Assembly: GCA_009869945.1 (NCBI GenBank)
Contig: WIXG01000063.1
Span: 1-64,000 of the forward strand
Reading direction: 5' to 3'
Source of the DNA: Mesaphorura yosii
Lineage: Eukaryota; Arthropoda; Collembola; Poduromorpha; Tullbergiidae
Length of the DNA: 64,000 nt
The notes beneath the pieces were generated by a model. That model had not been told where the DNA came from. It saw only the letters and a list, made by a program, of their open reading frames with translations, and searched no databases. Within the stretch, counting starts at the first letter, position 1. The number at the start of each line of letters is the position of its first letter. Below are positions 10,416-23,000 of the stretch, in pieces. The position numbers were made by a program, and so were the translations under genes.

Positions 10416-10896
10416 GCATAAACTTCTTGAATATGAATCTACGCACAAAAGGAAAAATACAAACATTTTCAATTTGTCCCTGTTGAAGTAGTAGTTTAAG
10501 TACATTTAACATGAAAGAGCAAGAAAGAGTTCACTCATCCGCAAGAGCAAAGCTCTGTGTATTAACCTCAATGGGTGTGATTGTCCAGCCCTCTGGACTA
10601 GTTCAAATATTTAGGATTCAGTAATTGAGGTATTGGGCAGTGCACAATTTTGCACTGATCGAAGATCACATAATTGTGATTTGTATTTGCGTTCAATTCA
10701 GGCAAAATTGTTGTTTGGAAATTGGGTTTGTGAAGGGCCCTGACCTGCCCCCCCCCCCAGCCCTCTGTTTCCTTCCGGTTGTAAATGATTCTAACATTGA
10801 CCTAGTGGTAAGTGCTAAAATTAAGTATGATATTACTTTGGTACTGATACTGATATTCCATGCGTTTAATGATTATCCTTCTCTTTGTACTAAAGA

Positions 10897-11982
10897 ATGT
10901 CACGCTCAGGTCTGATGTCTGACGAAAATTCTAGTCGAAACTATGGGTCCATTTCTCCTTCTCATACAAGGGGAGACGATGACTCGGTGCAAAACTTTGC
11001 GTCAATCTGTGATAAGATAACTTCCAATATTTTCGCTATTGGAAAGCATGGTAAGTTTTTAAGAATTGCGTACGCCTTATCCGCCACAATTGGCACCTGA
11101 TGCTGATGCTATTCGTCGTTGTCGTTCCATTTCTAGGGTCTACGTTAGAGAGAACGCTGCGAACAATCGGTAGTGCCAATGATTCGACAACAGTACGTGA
11201 GTCCATTCACATTTTGCAAGTTACTGCTAATCGAACAATTGGGGAAACGACTGAGTACTTGAAACAACTCAATAACATTCTGGCACCTCAACGGTATGGC
11301 GATTCGAAGAAGGAAGACACGCTTCGTGTCACTAAACTTAAGAATGAATTCCAATCGACGGTCCAGAAATACACGGACTTGCAGAAACAAATTGTTGCGA
11401 AAATGAAAACCGCTCTACCACCTGTGTCAAGACAGACTTCAATGATTAGTGAGACCGAAGATCACTCGGAGTCGCTAATTAATGAGGAGGCACAAAGACA
11501 AGCTCAACTACAACTTCAGCAGGAATTGGAATTCGAACAAGGCCTTATGTTGGAAAGAGAGGAGAAGATTCGAGAAATCGAGAGTGACATTCTGGACGTA
11601 AATGTGATCATGAGAGAGTTGGCTACAATGGTTAATGTGCAAGGAGAAGCAGTTGGTAAAGTTTTACTTTCTAGATTTTGTTGATTCGCTTTTCACCAAG
11701 AAACTTATTCTGATTCTTCGTTGAACAGATACAATTGCAGATCATATTGACGCTACCCATGTTCAAGTTGAGACTGGTCGAGAGGAGTTGCAGAAGGCAT
11801 CTACTTATCAGGTGAGATTAATTTATTTCTGATCTATGCACTGGTTGGCTGAAAATTCAGAATTGTTATTTCATCTTCTTTCACAGAGAAAGTACAGGAA
11901 GAAGTTGTTTTGTCTTCTTGGAGCGGGTGTAATTGCCCTAATCGTCACAGTTATTGTTCTGGTTATCGAGCTGAAGAAATAG
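10897..11982 (+). CDS. Syx7: Syntaxin 7/12-type Qa-SNARE
   Basis: Four exons: 10897-11050, 11137-11655, 11729-11811 and 11887-11982, 283 aa. Residues about 30-130 form the Habc part (QNFASICDKITSNIFAI ... KLKNEFQSTVQKYTDLQK). A Gln-rich connector (RQAQLQLQQELEFEQ) precedes the SNARE motif ILDVNVIMRELATMV-NVQGEAVDTI, with the ionic-layer Gln in VNVQGE, and ends in ASTYQRKYRKK before a single C-terminal membrane anchor (ALIVTVIVLVIELKK). The ILDVN and QGE-x-x-D positions fit syntaxins 7/12/13, the endosomal Qa-SNAREs (Drosophila Syx7/Avalanche), better than plasma-membrane syntaxin 1. It should act in early-to-late endosome and lysosome fusion. Exon 4 encodes just the juxtamembrane basic patch and anchor. 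Confidence 0.88.
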
Positions 11983-12543
11983 AACTCATTCTGGGATTTA
12001 TGTTAAGGTCAACGAGTTTGAAACCAAATGTGGCTCCCAGTGTCCCAGTTATTTCTTTGACGTGCCTTAAGATTAATCTGAATAGTGTAGTTAGTGGTAT
12101 TGTTAAAGGACAATCTACTGGCTAGATTTGTAAGTTATTATTTAACTTGTTCCATGTTCCATCTAACACATAAAATAATTCAGGATACACAGCGAAGTAG
12201 ATTGCAGATTATCTTATGTTTTTCTTTCTTGCTTAGCTTTTCTTGTAAGTTGATATCATGATTAGATATTTGTACGAGCGAAAGAATGCTAGCCATATAG
12301 GATGACTTCTTTTCCATGTTAAATGATTTTTCTAACAGTGTGTCTTCCTAAGAACCTTTTCCGTCTGGATGTGTTTGTGATTTGTAGTCGTTTGCCTTGT
12401 GATTGAAAGAGCATTTATGAAAATAGCTCACTTATTTTTGCGTTGCTTTCAGTAACGTTAGAATAACGAGTAGCGTGGAGTATGCGTCGGATGTTTCCCG
12501 GAAGAATGAAATCAGTTGGTCATATTTTGTAATGCCAGTTAGA

Positions 12544-12549
12544 AATAAA
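12544..12549 (+). terminator. Poly(A) signal of the syntaxin gene
   Basis: AATAAA about 560 bases after the syntaxin stop codon; no earlier AATAAA was seen in the 3' UTR. Confidence 0.6.
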
Positions 12550-12580
12550 CATGTTGAATTGCACAAATCAAACTCGTATA

Positions 12581-12586
12581 TTTATT
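12581..12586 (-). terminator. Candidate poly(A) signal of SLO2
   Basis: AATAAA on the minus strand, the first one downstream of the SLO2 terminal exons (about 1.03 kb from the 13614 stop). It lies 32 bases from the syntaxin signal on the other strand, so the two convergent transcripts would end almost on top of each other. Confidence 0.4.
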
Positions 12587-13613
12587 TTGGGTTTTCTTCC
12601 GAGAAGATCTAATGATCATCTACAATGGTAAATTCTTGTAACTGTTGTTGGACACACTGTACAGCCGCACCATTCTACGTCTTACAAAATACTCTTACGA
12701 GAACTTTATTTGAAACCACAATTATACCTTGGGTTCTCGTTATAAGTCGGTCGATTCCGGATTCCGGAAGTTTGTCACAAGATCCCCGGCACTGTGTGGA
12801 CCACTTCCCTGCTATCATGACTATCGTCATCGCCAATAAATTGTCAGCTTTCCTAACTAAAGTCTAACGTGCTCAGTCCAGAAATGTGATTATTGTATAT
12901 TACAGGGCAAAATGGGTAGTGCGTAGGGAAGAGTGAGGAGCATGAACAAGACAAGAACAACTTGGTCGAACGGAAGTCGCGGTCGGGGCATTAAAATACT
13001 CATGGTCAGGAAGTCACTAAAATGGAGTGTTAGCGTTAGTAATGAAGACTGGTTTCACATTTCACTGGTTTAAAATGGAATTTTAATGATCAATGTTTGC
13101 GACTTTACTAGTCAAGTTGATAATTTCGCTCTACTTTCTACGTTTACGTTACATTACATTGTCAATAATTTGTAAATATCTTTTACATAATTATTTCAAT
13201 ATTTAGATGGAATAAAGTGCTCGCCCCATGTATACTGTCGAAATAGTGCGATTGAATAATTAACTACCTTATCGTCCTCTGATTTATAGTCACAGCAGAT
13301 TTTACAAATTAGTACTCTTGATTGATAGTACAGTAGAGCTTATATGGGTAATTACATCGTTATTGCGTAGATTCTGGTACATTCATTCTCCAATTTACGA
13401 TATTGCAAGAACACTAACAATCCATTTCATTTAACTTTAGTACGAGGTTAAAAGTACAACGTTGAATGACGACAATTACCAATCACCTCCAGTATAAAGT
13501 AGTTGTCCTAAATTGTAACGTACTCCGAGTTCGAATAGCTGCAATGCAAATATAGTCTCACGAAAGGCCTTCACAAGGCAGGCTCTGGTATGACAGCGAG
13601 AGGAGTCCAGACT
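12587..13613 (-). other. Probable SLO2 3' UTR
   Basis: AT-rich, no coding potential recognised on either strand. Assigned as SLO2 3' UTR only by position between the last coding exon and the candidate poly(A) signal. Confidence 0.4.
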
Positions 13614-13989
13614 TCAGACGTTCTCGGGCACATAACTCCGACCCACACGTCCAGAACTTCCTCCACCGCCACCACTCGAGCCGCCAGTTCCTCTGGCCAT
13701 CTTGAGAGACATATTTCTCGCAGCGTACCTACTCCCTCCACTCATCGAAGGTGCCATTGAAAATGGTTTCCACCATTTGTGAGGATGCTGTTGTGTTCGC
13801 ACTGATCTTGGCGAGCTTCCCAATGAAGTCAAGCTGGAGCGTCGAGCCGCGTGATGTGAAATGAAGGAAGTCTCTTCGTCTTCCGACTCAGTTCCTCCGC
13901 TCATATCCATCCGATGAATGGACTGATTAACGCTCGGACTCTTCACGGGGCTTGACTCGATGAAATTGATGGCTGGTGGGTTCTGTCGA
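13614..13989 (-). CDS. SLO2: SLO2 alternative last exon K (C-terminus ending ENV)
   Basis: A pyrimidine-rich acceptor (CCCCCTCCCCAG) precedes 13989. The frame that follows is phase-compatible with the donor of exon I at 14376 (phase 2) and stays open for 125 codons including the stop. It encodes QNPPAINFIESSPVKSPS, Ser/Gly-rich sequence and a last VPENV. Exon J, between them, has the same entry phase and its own stop, so J and K are mutually exclusive ends: splicing I to K by skipping J gives 1596 aa instead of 1567. The tail E-N-V is a class III-like PDZ ligand. If only J is used, K is 3' UTR. Confidence 0.6.
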
Positions 13990-14015
13990 CTGGGGAGGGG
14001 GTAGGTCTCCTTATG

Positions 14016-17000
14016 TCAGACGATCGTTCCTTGTCCTTGGAGATTCAATGAAGTAGTGGAACTGATGGTGTCTTCAGGTGGCGTGACTTCAAGCCCAATT
14101 CCGCCGTTCAACTGAAGCCGAACTGGGCGTGTCGTCACGATGGTCGGGATATTCGCTGATGAAGAAGGTATGCCCAATTCTTCGTGTGATGAGGGACGTC
14201 GGGACGCAACTCCTGTTGCAAGCCCTTGTCTTAAGGAAGAAGAACGACGCATAAGGATATCATCGGCAATGTTGGCAATCCGTAAGGAATTCGATCGAGG
14301 ACGCCTACAAAGAAAAACCATCGTGTCAGGTTGTGCTTGCCTGAGAAAATACGAGCGATTATCCGAAAATAATTACCCGGAATTCGGTGAATCAGGGAGT
14401 GACAAGCTATTACTCTTTGTCACAGGTGTTCGTGCTGGTTGTTGCACGACCTGCTGAGTGTTGTACGTGTATAGTGAGCCTGATGAAGACCGCCGCCTTC
14501 CCTCGCGGTCATTCATTGTTAACAACGTTGGTTGGGAAAAGAGATTGAATCCTAGCGGTTGTCCACTTGATCCACCTCCGTTTCCTGGCCCGTCCCCATT
14601 CAGTGACACGTAGCTGAGTGTTGACTTTCTCCGTGAATTATGTCTTTCAAATGTTTTTTGTGCTGAGAAAGGACTTGGCTTAATTAAATAAATGAGATCA
14701 CCCTCCTTCAGCTTCAAGTCGCACGACGGATTAACTATGACGTAAGATAGCGAGTTTCTTTTCTCGGAGAAGTGAAAGGCCGCATCACCAAAGTGCGGCA
14801 ACCCCAAACATTGCATTCGTGATCTGATAAGACTGGCGATTTCGGCTCTCTCAATCAGCTGCACATGCGAGTGTTTGATGTCGTGCTCGTCGCCAGGTAT
14901 CGGAACCGCAAGGGACAGATATGAGCTTTGCTGTGATGTGCATGTACCCAGGCAGCTGGGCCGCTGATTGCTGCTTTTTCTCCTTCCGTATTGGTGCGCT
15001 GCAGAACCACCGGCAAAGCTGAACATGTTAATTTGTGGGAAACTCTGCGTGCTCTGCGACTTGCAGCGGAGTCTCGGTTCGCCAAGCCCCTGCTCATCAT
15101 CACCGGGGATTCCAATGCCAGGCGGACGACGAGGTCCTTGGTTAGAGTGGTGACGAGGACGGTAGAACCGAGCTCCAAAATTGGACTTGAGACTGTCTCC
15201 GTTGGGGCTCGATGCGGAACTCCGCGAAGTGTCACATCCTTCGGGTGAGGATTCGTCGGACGACGTATCTTGAGTTCGATAAATGCCAATTGGAATTTCG
15301 CAGGACGTCGAGCATAGCTTTTGATACAGGCGACTGGAAGAAACGAAACACAGAAGGCGTTAGAAAGGCGCTTTGGATTTCTGGTCAATACAAATGAACA
15401 TACCCGTAAGTGCGGATCCATAAATCATCTTTTGTGATCTCCAACTGTGCAAAAGTCAAGAAAAATGATATTTTATTTAGGGCTTCTTGTTTTGATGGGC
15501 TTTTGAGAGTGTATAAACCATAAAGCTTCGGGGCACCCAGCGCAGGAGAAAGATAAGAAAATTATTTCTTTCGGACACAATCGTATGAATCTAACAATTG
15601 AAACTATATCTGTCGTGCCTGCCTGCCTGGAAACAGCGAAGAATGAACTCACAACTCGGTACTCCATTCTATCTAAAAAAACAATAACCGTAGAACAATA
15701 ATGACGTATTTTGTCAACTTTGACATTTCATTCTGTTTCGTTTTCATTCGCCTGCCTGTCATGTCATCCTTGCCTGACAAAAATGCAAGCATGATGCGAC
15801 TAAAGAATGCAATTTTATTATCAGCTTTAACAATCAGTCCGGATATCAGTCAGCAGTCGGCAACCATTCAAGGCCATACTTTACAAGGAGAAAGTCGTAC
15901 TTTTCCTTTTATTATGCTGTTGTGCTGTTCAGATTTTTACGAAGATCCTTATCGTGGCATTTCATGATTCTTTTCGACATGATTTTGTGCACGCGCGACG
16001 CGCACTCGAAACTCGAGAATGATTATCGCCATTTCTGGCCGAATGGAATTGTGTTCAATTTCTTTTTATTATCAGCGCTAGAATCTTCTCTAAGCACTCG
16101 GCGGCTATCTCCAGTTATGAATTGTGCATGCTTCTGGCCCGGCCTGCCCTTTTCCTACGCGTTCGTTCGCACGGCGCATATGTTCTAATGATGATCTAAT
16201 AATCATAACAATAACAATAACAAAATATGGAATTTTTGTGACCTTGTGATTCTACAAAGTCCAACACAAACCTACCGCCGGGAAAAAGCGCAATACTCAA
16301 GCCTAGATGGGAATACCTCCCGAAATGATATTTCTCAGCATGAGCTATTTCTGGTGGCGAAGTTTGCGCAATTCAGCGCAAAGCAACTGTGTCATTGTGA
16401 AAGATTGCCGAAATGCAACCTGGGGCTCACCCCGCAACGAAAATTAAACGGCTGTGCGAATGAAGTATAAGTCATTGCGATTGTTGTAAAATGTACTTTC
16501 TTGAGAGTTTATTTGCAGAATGTTATCTTTTGGATCTGTTCATGCATTTACATTGTCGTATTTGCCTATTTTGCGCTATCAACGCATGTGCCTGTATTTA
16601 AAAGGAAAAGCGAGCTGTATTTCTTAGCGGGCTGTCCCCGAGAAAGCGATCCTCGTGAAATTTATCTGCTTTCGTATCTAGGCCAAGGTAAACTAAATCA
16701 AGAAATCAATTTTCGGTCTGTCAAATCAATTATGAACGCCAAGAAACTTGAGAGACGAGATACAGAAGCTCAATTTCAGTGAAGACCGAAACCGTCTGAA
16801 CTAGACGTAAATAATTAAAATCGCTGACTCGGTCGTCTAAACTCTTTGATAATGCCATGCGCAGCGTTTAATATAAAAGTGTGCTTTATTTTATGTTCAT
16901 GGTTTTATTAGTATTTCTTCGACAAAAGACTTGAATTCAATGAAAGGATTAACGCTCACGCACGCTTTAATTCGGGCTTTGGAAAACAGACAAAAACGAA

Positions 17001-20000
17001 CTTGAGAACCCACAATTTTCCCGTTTCATGAATAAGTAAGTGTCATTGATTTTAAAGTGGATGTGCAAAGGCAGGGAAGGTAAATTATGGGACATCCGAG
17101 GTATTCTCTGGGCTGGCCAAACAAATGATGACAAGCTGCGCGTAAAGCTCGATTTTAGCCCACGGATTTATTGCTATCGCTGTCGCTATTCATGTGAGCA
17201 TGATTCAAAGTATTTCACTGATGACTTACCGAGGTTAGGAAGCCCGAACCAGGTGCTTGATCAATCCCGAGCAAAAGTCTCACAAAGGTAATCAGATAAT
17301 CCTTCACAAACGCTTGGTACAAGAGTGTGTCCAACATCGAGGCTGAAAATACGCTTCCAGCAGCGAACGGAAGGCGAAACATGTACGAAATGTGGGAACC
17401 GCGTTCTTTCTCCCTCTGAAATAGTTTCAGCAAAATTTTGATTAACAAACCAGTAATGGACTCTTAAAATGGAAGTTAATTACATTCTTCAAATTCTCGA
17501 GGTCTCATGTTTCACTTTTGAATCAGCCAAGTTGATGAAGTAGACCGTACATTCAGTATTTTTACCAAGCTAACCAGTTAATCTACGTCTAGTCTGGTAG
17601 GCACGGTGAAATTAACTTCGTATCACATTACTAACAGAATTAATAGATTGCGTCTGCGCATTCTGGTCCAACCTGCTGCAGCATTTGAACAGATTTCGAG
17701 CAATGTGAGAAATGGTAGATTTCTGCGCTCCGAACAAACTATGCTGCGTAATTCACTTCGGTGAGAGTCACCTCGAAAATAAGGAGCCAAAAGCCGTTAA
17801 TAGGATAATGAAAAATTCTAATAAAATTTAATCTTGCCAAAGATTTGCGACGAATCTTTCGCCATGAATCGGGAAAGAGAGTTCGAGCCACAAAAGAATC
17901 ATCTAGAAAGATTACAACGGCTGAAGAAATCGTGAGAAATACACCAACGAACGTACTTTTCGCATCAGAAAATCAGAACTCATGCCCTGCGCTTTCATTA
18001 TCTATCTAAGCTCATTTGCTCTAAGAACCTTAACCAGTAAGAACGGAGGAAAAATTTTCGATAGCGCACTATATTTGTTGGCGATCTAGGAGCTTTCCAA
18101 TGTGAATGAGATTATGTCTTACCACCTGCCGCTGAAGCCACTCTATCAGGTAGAAGGAAGGGGTTAAGGTATTATTACATTGATATTGGGAAGAAAGCAC
18201 AAGTTTTCACGTGGGTTTCAACCTGTTCGTCCTTCTTGACCTATGCCATTAGAGGTATAGTTCTGATTTCTAAAGACTTCTCTCGTCATTTCTATGAGAT
18301 GCAGCTTATAATTATATTTAAAATGAAATGGTGTAATTCCGAATGTCAAAAGTTTTGTGTCTCAGACATTTCATGTCAATTTTCCGAATTTTGGTAATTG
18401 CGTCATTCGCTTTCGTGTTCGTTTGTGCATATGGCATTAATGACATTAAATACGCATTAATGCCTCGATTGACATTTGCAGTTTCGAAATCCTTGAACTC
18501 GTATCAATGCATGCTTATGCTCAATTTCAAGCTAGTACACGGAAAATATTTCAACATGAATGCGTTCTGAGGTTAGACATGATTAATAATTAATTACGGA
18601 ATTTAATCGAATTTTGATGAACTCACCTTCTCCATTTTCGACAAATGGAGTGCGTACGAGTCGTGAGCCCGGAATTGCATAAATCTCATATTACTCGACT
18701 GGGAAAGTTCCGTAACAATCTTTATATGAGGAAAGAAGCGGAACATTGTCTGCACCGCCACGATTGTGTTGCAGTCTGAGAGTTGATCTTCTTCTGCCGA
18801 ATTGGAGAGTTCTTTATTGACGCACACCACGTTCTCAGCCAGCGTGATTCCGGCACGCAGTAAATCATCGAGATTGTCAATCGAACCGAGCATCCAGTAA
18901 ATCATCGGGAAGTACGAAATGGAGTCGAGGAACGCGAGGTCTGGTCGTCGCTCGAGGAGGAGGATGATGGGATTCAGTTTAGATTTTGGACGGAAATGAG
19001 CGCGGAGAGGTACAATAAAATTGTAAATGGCCGTCGACGCATAATCGGCAGACACGATGATGGTGCTGTTCTGCCAATTGTAGTCGTATGCGTTGCGGTG
19101 AACGCAATGTTCACAGGCCTGCAATAAAATTGGTAAACAAGATAGTTTGAGATTAGAATCCTCGCAGTCAAGTGCAGCGCACCGCGTTTGTGATTGCATA
19201 ATCCTTATTCCTGGAAATGATTCGTCGTGTTTTATTAGCCCACAGGACAGGGCGAGGATTCGCTCTAATAACATTTTGATAGGAGAAACTCAAATTACAG
19301 AATAAACAACACTTCAATTACGACATTACGAGCACATGTCTGATAACGCCATATTAAGTAATTATGCTTTCCATGAAACCGAAGCTGAAGTGAGCCTCGT
19401 GTCGCACTCTCTCTTTGTGATTCAGAGCCGAATAAGACACTGCCAGCATCCTTTCGTTACTTATACAAATACAAAGCATAAGCTTTGCTACTCGTAGTAA
19501 AATCAATTATCGTGCGGTAATAATTTTCTGCAAATAGAGACCATTCGTGGCGAGAAACCAGCCCGTGTTTCGGAGCTGTAATTTAGGCATCAGCATGAAT
19601 CCAACAACTGTATTGTACATTCCCTCTGCTGTTTAGTACTGCCATTTCTGGCTATAAGTTTTTCATTTTCACCGGCTTCAACTCGTCGCTTTCCGTGTTA
19701 CAGCTGTCGACGCGTTTTTTATACGAAAATGCCAATTTTAGTGTGGAGAAACAAATACAAAGTTTTCTCCATTCTGTTGTGTTAAGTGGCCTGAAAAGTC
19801 TCTACTTTCATTTATTGAAACTCATCCATGTGTATTTCAATGATAAAGTCTAGAACTTCGATCAAAAGTTGTTTTGTTCCAATATGGATCGTTGCTGATT
19901 GCTGGTTCAAGTGTTTCACGTCTTGGACACATTTCAATGGTAGTAGAAATGTAATAAAATGTTGCGAGGATCGAAAAAAAAATTCATTCCCTCAGTTCTC

Positions 20001-23000
20001 GTAAACAGGACCACCTATGACTTTAATTTCCTTTGAATCGAAGGGTCAAGCATCCTGGATTCGGCAGCGTAATGAGCACATTCCCAGAAACAACACTTGA
20101 GTCACTTGAGTACAAGCTCTTAGGTTTCAATTACCTGGCGACCGGAGGATTTTTCTCGAAAGTGGCTGTTGTGACTACGCGCTATGGTTCGATGAGCAGT
20201 GAAGCAGAAACTTTATTACCTGCGCAAGTTGCAGACAACACAAGGACTTCTTATCCCGAAGTAGGTAGCACAGCGTCGGTGTGACTCCGATGAAAGGCGC
20301 CACTGGCGGGAATCCTTTGATTACTTTTTCGGACTTGTCAGTTTGTCCGATCATCCAGGGCACTTCGTCTTCTGCTTCGTCGTCCGAGCCACCGCATTCA
20401 TCGTCTGAATTCTGGTGATCCATGAGGTCCTCCTCGACGGAAGACGAAAAAGACTCCGGCACGGGCAGGATGCTTGGTCTTCTGCTTTCTGCAACGGAGA
20501 TTGAGAACGCGTCAGACCTCACTCTTTGTTAGAATCGACAAAAGAAAAGTCCAATCCTGTGAATTTAACTCACCTCTTCTTAAGGCCATATTTGGTGGCA
20601 ACAGCAAATTGCTCTCCATCGGCTTCGCCATTAGATTCAAGTACTTAATGGCGTTGTTAACATTGTCATCATTTACACTTGGTGTCGGGCTCGCTGCCGG
20701 TTTCACGTGGAAGGGACTTCCGCCTGTTGAGTTTGAGCCACCGACATGAATGTCAATCCCCAGTGTTGCTTTGGATGGTGTCGTGTTAGCAGAACCAGCT
20801 GCACTTCCACCTCCTCCATTCCCATTTCCGCCACTTGTTGTCACAACGAGCAAACTGTTGCCGCTCGAGTCCCCGTCCGAGTCACCCGATCCCATTTTGG
20901 TGACCTTATTCGGGCGTGTCACAGTGGTCACTGTCGCGGTTCCGGCTGTGCCCATCGCAGAGGTCTGCACTGGTGCGGGCATTGCCATCACCACGGTGGC
21001 GGTGCTGCTCTGGCTGTAGGTGGTTGGAATCGGCCCACCGCCCCCTTGCTGCTGTTGCGGAGCTGGAATTGCAGTTGACGACGGACTCGTTGCCGCGGCC
21101 ATGTTCTCATCAAAATCAGAATTCTCTTCCTTCGTAATGCTAAAGTAAAAGCAAATGTCCGACTTTTGCATAATGTGCCTCGGACCAGGATTGAGCAGAA
21201 TGGTATCCTCGTAAAATTCTGGGAGCTGCGACGGTCGCACACCAGTCAGCGCCACGCCGTACTTCCGATGAGCGTGAAACGAAGCGTATGTGAAACTCTT
21301 TCCTTCGTACTCGCCAAAGAAACGAGAGTCCGCAAGGCGGATGTGGTATAGTTCATTCCCGGAACAACGACCGTAGAGTCGATGCCACTCCTCACGTGAG
21401 GTTTGTCCTTCCCTACAGAAATTACGAAACGAACCATGAATTTGAAGGAACAGGAAATTAGATACATTGCAAATGCGATCATAACTTCAAAGGAGTTGCA
21501 TGACAAGATAACGACTGAACTAATGAGAAAAATTGCCATGCGCCATATTTTTAGACTTCCGAGGATCGTGTGACAGGCCCATTGAAGAATGGCTAATTTT
21601 TGCTTGGACAAATTACTCGACTCAATTCTTCAATTTAGAAATGAACCAAAAGCCACTACCATTTGATTGAATTGAATTACCGAATTGCCTACCTTCCTCT
21701 CGAAGTATGAAGCAGTAGCGTGACGAGCGTCGATGATCCCGGAAAGAGACAGTTATTAGCCAGCAACGCGTACTTGAATTCATCCTCACAGACGACGTGC
21801 TCGGCGAAGCGTACGTGGATTTTGTTCTCTGGTCGAAATATTTGGACGTACTGTGGAACATTCGGCGCGTAGTCCTTCACAGCCCAGGCCCGCAGAATTG
21901 TGTGCTCGTCAGCCGCGGATTTGTCGGCGTAATTTCGTGCAGCCAGTATAAAGCACGCTTCAGATTCGCCCATTCTTGCGCGTATCAAATCTGTGTCCTT
22001 CAGACACGAACCTTGAATATAGATGACGCGTTGAGCCCAAATCGGCACTTGGAGAATCATACGCATGGTTGTGTCAAGTTCCATTGGAGAGAGGAGAACG
22101 ACGTAGTAATCCTAGTTGACCAATTTGGAAAGAGGAGAAAGAATGTACAATATTAATAAGATTAGGTTTGTCTTAAATTAAGTGTGAGACCAGACCATGC
22201 ATGCTGCCGTCTGCTGTAAAAGTCATGCTTGCTCAGTTTTCTGGTTCTGTTTACAATCTGGTAGTAAAATGAAAGGGTTTGGTCTTTATGGCCGCTGTCG
22301 CTTGACTCGCGTGTGCATTGTGCTCTTTAAAAATGGAAAAGTCGCTAGACGCGGCTAACACATTTTCTATTTGTGCACGTGCCTGCCGTAATGTGTGCTT
22401 TACAAACCTAAATCGAATAGAATCGACCAAAACGATTCCCCTGCCGATCGTTTGAACCTCATCATAAATTAAATGATTGCTCTATACTTTGGTTCTTTCC
22501 GTGCGATTCTATTTTCAGTGCGCAGATACGAACGATGCAATACAATTGCTTGTATGAATTTTAAACGACTTTAGCTGGCTTTTGTTCACACGCGCTTGGT
22601 GTAAGTTTCCGTTCAGCTATTTAGTAATTGAACCATAATTGCCAATTAATAAGGTAAGAATAGTCAGCAAATTGACGTAATTTTCAGAAGGCTCGATCTT
22701 TTTAGTGCTTGTTCTTGTTTACAGGCGAAAGTCAACTAATTGCTTTGATTCTGCGTGGATGCTTTGTCTTGTTATTCTTCGGATTCTTGGAAATAATTTT
22801 TCATAATTGTCAATTTCTGTGCTATTGTTAACCAGCTCCTTTTAGCGTACTTCGATTTGAAAGTGATTGACTTTCCTTTGACATCGACAGTGCAGCATGT
22901 AATTGGCAATTATCGCACGCAACTCTCGACACTCATAAAAATAAGTATTCATATAAACAAGGTACCTGCAGCATCGGATGAGCATAAAATTCGTTGAGGA

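Larger units (their letters stand above)
9766..10896. other. Intergenic region with minor repeats
   Basis: It holds the 3' UTR of the acetyltransferase gene (AATAAA at 10170-10175), a threefold 11-bp tandem repeat (about 10382-10415) and an uninterrupted C tract near 10749-10759 followed by AG. No gene is recognised. Sequence directly before 10897 (TACTAAAG) could be the acceptor of a 5' UTR intron of the syntaxin gene. Confidence 0.45.

Noticed and set aside
10740-10765. C-homopolymer followed by AG as a splice acceptor for a 5' syntaxin exon
   Set aside because: It has acceptor-like pyrimidine content, but no coding exon follows and there is an independent ATG at 10897; kept only as a sequence oddity.
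20746-21137. Three plus-strand ORFs of 70-110 codons opposite the SLO2 linker
   Set aside because: They are antisense shadows of the repetitive exon D; composition (His/Cys/Arg rich) follows from the repeat complement.
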